From NCBI GenBank assembly GCA_014240055.1, contig JAAZXP010000034.1, positions 1-12,715 on the forward strand: a stretch of DNA of 12,715 nt, in the 5' to 3' direction. A program made the translations under genes and the position numbers. Positions within the stretch are counted from its first letter, which is position 1; every line of letters begins with the position of its first letter. Positions 1 through 5,339 of this stretch are shown here, one piece after another. The stretch comes from Methanobacteriota archaeon (lineage in GTDB: Archaea; Thermoplasmatota; Poseidoniia; MGIII; CG-Epi1). The notes beneath the pieces are model-generated. The model was not told the origin of the DNA, ran no database searches, and saw nothing but the letters and a program-made list of their open reading frames with translations.

Positions 1-1758
1 GGAATGGTAACAGCAACTGGGACGGCACCAAACCTTGTTTGGACCGATCACGGAGAGCCAATTTTATGTCAAGCTGAAGGAGAAGATAATAATGAAGATC
101 CAGAACCTCCAGCACTAGATCCAGCAATTTTTACTGATGATGATGGCCGCATGTACGTTGTATATGGTGGAGCTCACATTTGGATTACAGAATTAGACCC
201 TGCAACAGGTAAACACATAGACGGTTCGGCATGGGATAATGGAGATAGTGGAGTTTACACCCATTTAGCTAACGGAGCAAGCGATGATCCACTTTACACC
301 GAAGATGGTCAAGACCCTTGGGCTGAAGCACCCTATATTCACAAAGAAGGAGATTACTACTATTTATTTGTCAATTGGTATTCATGCTGTCAAGGTCCAG
401 CTTCAACTTATGAAATAGTTGTAGGAAGATCTAGTTCAGTTACAGGCCCCTATCTTGACGATACTGGAACCGATATGAAAGATTTCGGAGGAAAATTAGT
501 TATTGCACAAGAATCACATAATGTCATAGGTCCAGGTCATGCAGGAATTTTTGAATATGAGTCTGACAATGGAATAATACAAGTTTTCACACATCATTAT
601 TATCCAGGAGATGAAACACCTTGGGCATATGCACAGGCTAGAACTCTATCTTGGGATGGAGATGGTTGGCCAGTAGTTAGCCAAGATGAATGGAATCCTA
701 TGGATTATTGGGGAATTAGTGATGATTCTGGTGGCAGTTGTTCAGCTGATACAGAATGTGGTGAAGGTCAAGTGTGTCAAGAAGGGCAGTGCGTTGATAG
801 TGATGATTCTGATGGCAGTTGTTCAGTTAATACAGAGTGTGGCGAAGGTCAAGTGTGCCAAGAAGGGCAGTGCGTTGATAGTGAAGACGAAGAAGATAAT
901 CAAAAATTCCTTCTTTTTGTAGGCGATTCTGATATAGAAAACTGGGCAGATTATGCGCCAGAAGATTTAGATGAGGAATCATATGAAAACTTAGGCGTTG
1001 GCGGTGCAACTTGTGAGGAAATAGCTGACGATCAATATGGTTTAGTTGCAGATTTACAACAATATCAACCAATATGGGTCATTTTAGTCTGCGGCGAAAA
1101 TGATCTTGGAGGTGACGCTACAGTAGAAGAGACATTTGGTTATTTCGAAGAAGTAGTTGAAATTATCCACAACTCTGGAGCAAATGTACTATACATGGGA
1201 ACAAAACCAGAACCAGCTACGGCCGATCTTCATGATATGTATCAAGATTATGATGCTTCAATCAAAGAATATGCCCAATGGCTAAGAGAGAATAATGAAG
1301 GAAATTTAATTGTTGTTGATGTTTATGCAAGTTTCGAAGATCTAGGAAATCCAGATTCCTTGTATGATGACGATGAGCTTCATTTAAGTTCAGAAGGGTA
1401 TGGTTACTGGAATCAATGGGCAAGTTCTGGAATTGATGATCCTGATGCGTGTGTTATTTGGCAGAGCAATTCTTGTGTGGACAGCGATGAGTCAAATCAA
1501 AATCATGACATTTCTATCACAGAAAATATGGATTTTGATCCTGAGGAATTGACCATTACTGTGGGCGATACAGTAACATGGACTAACAATGATGGAATGT
1601 CGCATACCGCAACCAGTACAAGTGGTCCAGAATCATTTGATTCTGGAAATATGGGAAGTGGAGATACATGGTCATTTACTTTCACGGAAGCTGGAACATA
1701 CGAATACAAGTGTGATTATCACAGTTCGATGACAGCTACAATTATCGTTAATGCTTAG
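1..1758 (+). CDS. Secreted GH43 / Cys-rich repeat / SGNH esterase / cupredoxin protein (5' partial)
   Basis: The reading frame is open at base 1, so the N-terminus, any signal peptide and the GH43 catalytic base lie outside the window. Numbering starts at the Met at base 4. Residues 1-225 match arabinanase-like GH43 blades: LDPAIF (Asp39, likely pKa modulator), EAPYI (Glu108, likely acid), CCQGPASTY, GPGHAG and HHYY. Residues 243-293 are two 27-residue Cys-rich repeats. Residues 301-475 are an SGNH hydrolase: GDS with Ser309, a Gly block near 331-334, GEND with Asn366, and Asp457-x-x-His460. Residues 502-584 are a plastocyanin-like domain with full type-1 copper ligands His534, Cys570, His573 and Met576. 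I infer an exported enzyme that cuts and de-esterifies an arabinose-containing polysaccharide; the substrate is not shown. It is followed by the first promoter repeat. Domain calls are firm, joint function is not. Confidence 0.88.
   Translation, partial: GMVTATGTAPNLVWTDHGEPILCQAEGEDNNEDPEPPALDPAIFTDDDGRMYVVYGGAHIWITELDPATGKHIDGSAWDNGDSGVYTHLANGASDDPLYTEDGQDPWAEAPYIHKEGDYYYLFVNWYSCCQGPASTYEIVVGRSSSVTGPYLDDTGTDMKDFGGKLVIAQESHNVIGPGHAGIFEYESDNGIIQVFTHHYYPGDETPWAYAQARTLSWDGDGWPVVSQDEWNPMDYWGISDDSGGSCSADTECGEGQVCQEGQCVDSDDSDGSCSVNTECGEGQVCQEGQCVDSEDEEDNQKFLLFVGDSDIENWADYAPEDLDEESYENLGVGGATCEEIADDQYGLVADLQQYQPIWVILVCGENDLGGDATVEETFGYFEEVVEIIHNSGANVLYMGTKPEPATADLHDMYQDYDASIKEYAQWLRENNEGNLIVVDVYASFEDLGNPDSLYDDDELHLSSEGYGYWNQWASSGIDDPDACVIWQSNSCVDSDESNQNHDISITENMDFDPEELTITVGDTVTWTNNDGMSHTATSTSGPESFDSGNMGSGDTWSFTFTEAGTYEYKCDYHSSMTATIIVNA
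721..882 (+). repeat. Tandem 81-bp duplication encoding two Cys-rich repeats
   Basis: Units 721-801 and 802-882 differ at 6 of 81 positions by eye and keep the reading frame. Each encodes 27 residues with four cysteines (C246, C252, C258, C263, then each +27) and ends in CVDS. The pattern resembles short disulfide-rich repeats found in secreted bacterial and animal proteins. They form a linker between the glycosidase and the esterase. A third CVDSD stretch (residues 491-495) precedes the cupredoxin domain, so this acidic, Cys-bearing motif is reused at module boundaries. Confidence 0.85.
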
Positions 1759-1791
1759 TTACCGAAATTATTCAGCAATAGTTGCCAGTTT

Positions 1792-1861
1792 GATGTAGAG
1801 GGGGCACCCCGTTGTATTGTAGGGTAGGGCGTCTACAAATTTTAGGAAATTGATATATAAT
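1792..1861 (+). repeat. 70-bp duplicated promoter module, copy 1
   Basis: This stretch aligns without gaps to 2350-2419 with 65 of 70 bases identical. In order it holds a G5-CA-C4 hairpin (1800-1810), a dyad TTGTAG (1817-1822) and CTACAA (1833-1838) separated by 10 bp, a purine-rich BRE-like GGAAA, and the TATA box GATATATAAT at its right end. It ends 19 bp before the DUF805 start codon. It is too short and too non-coding for an insertion sequence, and no target-site duplication is visible. Confidence 0.9.
1852..1861 (+). promoter_or_regulatory. TATA box of the DUF805 gene
   Basis: GATATATAAT follows a purine-rich GGAAATT stretch that fits an archaeal BRE. Its centre is about 25 bp before the ATG at 1881, so transcription would begin at or next to the start codon and the mRNA would be leaderless. 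No Shine-Dalgarno sequence precedes this ATG, in agreement. Confidence 0.75.
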
Positions 1862-1880
1862 TGAAAGGTTTAGTGGAAAT

Positions 1881-2327
1881 ATGATGGAAAGTACGTCAGC
1901 AGGTCGGCCAGCTCAAATGATGAGCTTTAATGACGCAGTCACGAATTGTTTGTTTAATAATTATATAGGTTTTGATGGTAGAGCTTCTCGTTCTGAATTT
2001 TGGTTTTGGCTATTGTTTACTTTTGTTGCAGGTATGATTACAGGAATAATAGATGGTTTTGTTTTTGGATGGGAAGTGGAAGACCCAATGTGGATTACTG
2101 ATGTTTTCAGTCTAATTATCTTTTTGCCGGGACTTGCTGTTAATGTAAGAAGGCTTCACGATGTTGGTCAAAGTGGTTGGTGGGTTTTATCAGCGATTCT
2201 AGTCCTCCCAATTCTTCTTCTTTTTTATTGGGCAATTATTGAAGGGGACGCTAATCCTAATGAGTATGGAGAAGTTCCAACTAATACTCTCGCAAGAGAG
2301 GATGGAATAAATTATAACAATTACTAG
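1881..2327 (+). CDS. DUF805 family membrane protein
   Basis: A 148-residue protein with the DUF805 signature: FDGRASRSEFW (residues 31-41), an RRLHDVGQSGWW stretch (90-101) and NPNEYGE (125-131). Hydrophobic segments at about 40-62, 72-88 and 100-120 are likely membrane helices. The family is widespread in prokaryotes and has no settled biochemical role. The ATG at 1881 is chosen because the TATA box lies at leaderless distance; Met2 and Met13/14 are weaker alternatives. The gene is bracketed by the two 70-bp promoter modules. The next gene has the same promoter and encodes a TM/SHOCT-like protein, a kind of protein often seen with DUF805, so the two are probably expressed together. Confidence 0.9.
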   Translation: MMESTSAGRPAQMMSFNDAVTNCLFNNYIGFDGRASRSEFWFWLLFTFVAGMITGIIDGFVFGWEVEDPMWITDVFSLIIFLPGLAVNVRRLHDVGQSGWWVLSAILVLPILLLFYWAIIEGDANPNEYGEVPTNTLAREDGINYNNY

Positions 2328-2349
2328 ATTGAAATCCAGACCCCCGTTC

Positions 2350-2419
2350 GATGTAGAGGGGGCACCCCCTTGTATTGTAGGTGAGGCTGTCTACAAATTT
2401 TAGGAAATTGATATATAAT
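2350..2419 (+). repeat. 70-bp duplicated promoter module, copy 2
   Basis: Second copy of the module at 1792-1861, offset by exactly 558 bp. Its hairpin is a perfect AGGGGG-CA-CCCCCT (2357-2370). The TTGTAG/CTACAA dyad (2375-2380 and 2391-2396) is unchanged, although four of the five differences between copies fall in the 10 bp between its arms. The TATA box and BRE-like bases are identical. It ends 19 bp before the next start codon, the same spacing as copy 1. Confidence 0.9.
2410..2419 (+). promoter_or_regulatory. TATA box of the SHOCT-like gene
   Basis: GATATATAAT is identical to the box at 1852-1861 and its centre lies about 25 bp before the ATG at 2439, predicting another leaderless transcript. 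The preceding gene ends at 2327, so this gene can be transcribed on its own. Confidence 0.75.
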
Positions 2420-2438
2420 CGGGGAGTTTAGAGATGGC

Positions 2439-2684
2439 ATGGATATGGTGTCCTTAATTCTGATAATCTTAATTGTTTTGAGTGTTTCTATTTTGTCCGT
2501 TTACCTTTTTTCACTTAAAAGTGAAAATTATAGCTATAAAGAAGACACCATCAAACATCAAATCATGGAGAAGATAACTTATGAAAGAAAAAAGGCTGCA
2601 TTAAACGAAATGAAAAGAGATGGCCAAATAGACACTGATGAATTCAATAATATGCTTAAGGAAATTGAGAAACAAAAGAATTAA
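2439..2684 (+). CDS. Small membrane protein with SHOCT-like C-terminus
   Basis: An 81-residue protein. Residues 4-25 form one strongly hydrophobic helix, residues 26-48 are polar, and residues 50-78 resemble the SHOCT short C-terminal domain (leucine-rich helix, DGQIDTDEF turn, second helix). SHOCT domains usually sit at the C-terminus of small membrane or secreted proteins and are thought to mediate oligomerisation. ATG 2439 is chosen because its distance to the duplicated TATA box equals that of the DUF805 gene; Met3 (2445) is possible. The shared promoter with the DUF805 gene suggests one functional pair. The SHOCT call rests on pattern only and the function is unknown. Confidence 0.75.
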   Translation: MDMVSLILIILIVLSVSILSVYLFSLKSENYSYKEDTIKHQIMEKITYERKKAALNEMKRDGQIDTDEFNNMLKEIEKQKN

Positions 2685-2703
2685 TGTAATTTTACCCACC
2701 CCT

Positions 2704-2708
2704 TTTTG
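2704..2708 (+). terminator. Possible T-run terminator after the SHOCT-like gene
   Basis: A T5 run lies 20 bp after the stop codon in a pyrimidine-rich stretch, downstream of an earlier TTTT. Archaeal termination often needs only a T-run, without a hairpin. The run is short, so the call is weak. Confidence 0.3.
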
Positions 2709-2737
2709 ACCCCTACCAAATTAGGGACATATGAGCC

Positions 2738-2770
2738 CAAAACGACATAATCTGTCAAACAGCACGTCGT
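2738..2770 (-). terminator. Possible hairpin terminator of tRNA-Ser
   Basis: On the minus strand, 12 nt past the tRNA CCA end, an interrupted inverted repeat has outer arms ACGAC (2742-2746) and GTCGT (2766-2770) and inner arms CTGT (2752-2755) and ACAG (2759-2762) around a 3-nt loop. TTTT follows in the minus-strand direction. This could end or protect the tRNA precursor; internal mismatches keep confidence low. Confidence 0.3.
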
Positions 2771-2782
2771 CGAAAAGAATTC

Positions 2783-2869
2783 TGGCGCCGAGGGCGAGAT
2801 TTGAACTCGCGAGGGATTGCTCCCACGGGCTTTCCAGGCCCGCGCTATACCAGGCTAAGCGACCTCGGC
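2783..2869 (-). tRNA. tRNA-Ser (anticodon GGA)
   Basis: The minus strand folds into a complete class II tRNA. The acceptor stem is GCCGAGG with CCTCGGC, the D stem is GCT/AGC, and the anticodon stem is CGGGC/GCCCG around loop CTGGAAA with anticodon GGA at 2835-2833. The long variable arm is GGGA-GCAA-TCCC and the T stem GCGAG/CTCGC encloses TTCAAAT. The long variable arm and G discriminator are right for serine; GGA reads UCC and UCU codons. The CCA end is encoded (2785-2783). No intron is present. The gene has no close tRNA neighbour. Confidence 0.96.
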
Positions 2870-2919
2870 TGATTCACTTCACAGAGTGGGGGGTTTTAGA
2901 ATTAATCGAGGGGATACAC

Positions 2920-2928
2920 TTATTATAA
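2920..2928 (+). promoter_or_regulatory. Putative TATA box of the small wHTH gene
   Basis: TTATTATAA is the only good TATA-like sequence before the gene at 2966. Its centre predicts a start of transcription near 2950, giving a leader of roughly 16 nt that contains GAGGTG as ribosome binding site. Confidence 0.45.
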
Positions 2929-2965
2929 GACCTTTCGGCTGAATGGTTATCTTTGAGGTGTGATT

Positions 2966-3265
2966 TTGGACGAACAAGAAAGAATAGCGGAGGAGAAAAA
3001 GAAAAATTTGAAGCTAAGAACAGCTTCAGTTATTGCAATGCTCAAAGAAACATATTATCCAGGTCATTCAACAACAGCTAAGCGTGTTATTGAGAGGCAT
3101 TTAATTAGAGAATTCGGTCTTAAACCTAGACAGGCAACCTATCATGGCAGTCACATAATCGAAGCTTTACATGACAAAGGTATTATCGAACATGTTCCTG
3201 AAGATACGGCCCGTAATGCACTTTTCAAAATTAACTTAAGAGTTCTTCAGAAATACAAACTCTAA
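2966..3265 (+). CDS. Small putative winged-helix protein
   Basis: About 99 residues, not assigned to a named family. The first 15 residues are charged and helical. From about residue 20 the pattern (helix, AKRVIERHLIREFG, a second helix, SHIIEALHDKGIIEHVP, then a short beta-like NALFKIN) looks like a winged helix-turn-helix, suggesting nucleic-acid binding. I prefer TTG at 2966 because GAGGTG (2955-2960) lies 5 nt before it and the TATA box predicts a short leader. GTG at 2960 in the same frame would add two residues but overlaps that ribosome binding site. Its stop codon overlaps the CoaBC stop on the other strand, so the two genes converge with no space between them. Confidence 0.7.
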   Translation: MDEQERIAEEKKKNLKLRTASVIAMLKETYYPGHSTTAKRVIERHLIREFGLKPRQATYHGSHIIEALHDKGIIEHVPEDTARNALFKINLRVLQKYKL

Positions 3266-4446
3266 GAAAGTTTAGCAGCTATATTTTCCAATACAGTTCT
3301 AGAAAGGTTATTTTTTGTCCCAGTGATCCAGCTTGTATTCTTTTTATCAACAATTGCAGCTTTACTACTTTCAGAACCCATGGCATCAGAATGGTTAGCT
3401 ATTACACAATCAGAGTTCTTTAGTAATGTTTTAGCTTTTTTTAATAATTCATTATCCTTAATATTTGATCCTAACTTGAATGAATAGAGTGGACCTTTAT
3501 GTTTTTTACGAATACTTCCTAATATTTTAGGTGCTTTTTTCATTTTAAGGGTTATTGCTTTAGTTGAATCTATCTTTCCTTTAGTATATTCAGGTACAAA
3601 ATCAGACAAGGCTGCTGGAACAATAATCGCATCATATTTTTCCATTGAATCAACTAATTTTTTTAAATCATTAAGAGTTCTAAATTTGGTTATGTTAATC
3701 CATTCACCTGTACTGTATGTAGTATTTCCTAACCACATATCTACTTCAGCTCCAATTGAAAATGCCGTTTCAGCTAGAGACTTAGCCATAAATCCACTCG
3801 AGTTATTAGTTACAACCCTGACATCATCGATGGGTTCACTACTACCTCCTCCGATAACTAATATTTTTCTTTGACGTAATAACTTTGGGCCAGCCATTTT
3901 GCAGACTTCAGCCACTAATCGTTCTTTAGATGGTAGTTTAGCTTTACCTTCAATCATAATTGGCTTCACTATTGTTGAGAATTTCCCAATAGCTTTCATA
4001 TTCTTTTGCACAATCACAGAATTAGCCATATTCAGATCCATGGCTGGTGCGATAATTATTGGTGTTTTTGCTCCAATACAAGTTAATGCTACTAACATAG
4101 GTGGATTGTCTCCAATTCCATTTGCCATTTTTCCAAGGCTTGTAGCGCAGCAGGGTGCAATAATTAGTAAATCAGCTTCATGGCCTGCAATAACGTGTTC
4201 AACTTGTCCTGTAATCTCCTTAATGATAGGTTTTCCACAGGCAAATTCAAGAGCTTTTTCACCAACCAATTCCAAAGCAGCTCTATTGGCTACGATTGTA
4301 ACATTTGCTCCATACCTAAGTAATTCTCTTGTAAGGCCTATAGTTTCAACGCATGATACAGAACCGGTTATTCCTAACCAAATATTTTTGCCTTCAAGAT
4401 AATCTCCTTTGCGTTCTACATTGTTGGCCGGATGATTTGGATTCAT
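3262..4446 (-). CDS. coaBC: CoaBC: phosphopantothenoylcysteine decarboxylase / phosphopantothenate-cysteine ligase
   Basis: A bifunctional cytosolic enzyme of coenzyme A synthesis, 394 residues, the usual length. Residues 18-185 are the FMN-dependent decarboxylase: GITGSVS (25-31), the likely catalytic His84 in VEHVIAG, IIAPCCATSLGKMANGI (95-111) and PAMDLNM (134-140). Residues 192-392 are the ligase: GGGSSEPIDDVRVVTNNSSG (199-218), PAALSDFVP (277-285), GKIDST (290-295) and the SFKLGS / VIAN region (322-351). The bacterial CG..G.GRM loop is absent; IEGKAKLPS stands there, an archaeal-type form. The Asn of the bacterial PAMN motif is Asp137 here. The ATG overlaps the regulator's TAA by one base, so translation is probably coupled. 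Confidence 0.95.
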   Translation of the reverse strand: MNPNHPANNVERKGDYLEGKNIWLGITGSVSCVETIGLTRELLRYGANVTIVANRAALELVGEKALEFACGKPIIKEITGQVEHVIAGHEADLLIIAPCCATSLGKMANGIGDNPPMLVALTCIGAKTPIIIAPAMDLNMANSVIVQKNMKAIGKFSTIVKPIMIEGKAKLPSKERLVAEVCKMAGPKLLRQRKILVIGGGSSEPIDDVRVVTNNSSGFMAKSLAETAFSIGAEVDMWLGNTTYSTGEWINITKFRTLNDLKKLVDSMEKYDAIIVPAALSDFVPEYTKGKIDSTKAITLKMKKAPKILGSIRKKHKGPLYSFKLGSNIKDNELLKKAKTLLKNSDCVIANHSDAMGSESSKAAIVDKKNTSWITGTKNNLSRTVLENIAAKLS

Positions 4447-5339
4447 TATTTCTCTGCAAGTTGCTTAATGGTTTTCTTATATTTGTCTAATATAAGTTCC
4501 GTTTGAGTTTCAATTTTTTGCCAACCTCTCTTGAGTGACCCTTTACGTAAATGGAAAGCACTAGTTGGAGGCCCACCGTCTGCAGCCCTACATCTTTCAA
4601 TTAATCCTAATGTAATTAGACGATTTAGGTGTCTGTACGCAGTAGGTCTTGTTGTTTCAATCCATGCTGCAATTTCTTCAGCAGTCCAAGCTCTGTCTGG
4701 TCTTTGAAAAAAGCATTCATCTATAATTTTGTAAGGCATAGATTCACTATATGGGTGATGATGGCTTGACAATAATCCAATACCTCTTCCCAAGGCCCCC
4801 AAATCAGTTTCATAGTTATTATCATTTAGTTGTATTTCTCTTAAATCTATCTCGAAAGCTTCTTCTTTATCCAATATAATCATTCCCTCAGGTATGACGT
4901 CCTTGGCTTCTTTCAATTTCTTATTTAAATTATTAACAATTTCACGGTATGTATTCAAACAGGTCCGTGCTCGGTTTTCCACACCACTCCAAGCTTTTTC
5001 TAGATCATAATGCCACAGTCTTACTTTTTTTGGATCTTCAGCTTTACCTGGAAAATCTTCTGTTAAAAATCCAACTTCTCTTAACCATTGTAAATGTCTG
5101 TAAATTCCTTGTAGAGGGACGCCTAGTTCCTTGGCAATTTCTGATGTAGTCCATGATTTTCCAGGAGTTGGAATCAAACATTTTGTAAATAATAAAATAC
5201 CTGTTTTTGTTCTCTTAGTTTGTCTTGCTTTAGCTCCATCCGTTCCTAAAAATCCAATAGCTTGCAAAAAATCAGCGACTAACTCTTCGTTTGTCGAGCT
5301 GTATGAGTCATTCAGATTTCTTACTTTTAATCTGAACAT
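4446..5339 (-). CDS. Double winged-helix DNA-binding protein, operon partner of CoaBC
   Basis: A 297-residue protein from ATG 5339. It has two similar winged helix-turn-helix units: about 45-112 (SWTTSEIAKELG then IYRHLQWLREVGFL) and about 200-265 (AWTAEEIAAWIETT then AYRHLNRLITLGLI). The shared W-T-x-x-EIA and YRHL-x-x-L-x-x-x-G pattern indicates internal duplication. A charged, mostly helical linker joins them, and no ligand domain is recognised. I infer a transcription regulator acting as a one-chain pseudo-dimer. Its stop and the CoaBC start share one base, as do the TPR gene's stop and this start. ATG 5339 is preferred over GTG 5348 because GGAG lies at a normal distance before it and it reproduces the TAATG junction. 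Confidence 0.82.
   Translation of the reverse strand: MFRLKVRNLNDSYSSTNEELVADFLQAIGFLGTDGAKARQTKRTKTGILLFTKCLIPTPGKSWTTSEIAKELGVPLQGIYRHLQWLREVGFLTEDFPGKAEDPKKVRLWHYDLEKAWSGVENRARTCLNTYREIVNNLNKKLKEAKDVIPEGMIILDKEEAFEIDLREIQLNDNNYETDLGALGRGIGLLSSHHHPYSESMPYKIIDECFFQRPDRAWTAEEIAAWIETTRPTAYRHLNRLITLGLIERCRAADGGPPTSAFHLRKGSLKRGWQKIETQTELILDKYKKTIKQLAEK

Noticed and set aside
1792..2419. Repeat-gene-repeat layout that suggests integron cassettes or a small transposon
   Set aside because: The repeats lack attC core sites and terminal inverted repeats, carry a TATA box at their gene-proximal end, and no integrase or transposase is present.
2731..2928. 65-codon plus-strand open frame
   Set aside because: It runs across tRNA-Ser on the opposite strand and matches no protein pattern.
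3899..4402. 167-codon plus-strand open frame
   Set aside because: It lies wholly antisense to coaBC, whose frame is clearly coding; no ribosome binding site or family pattern.
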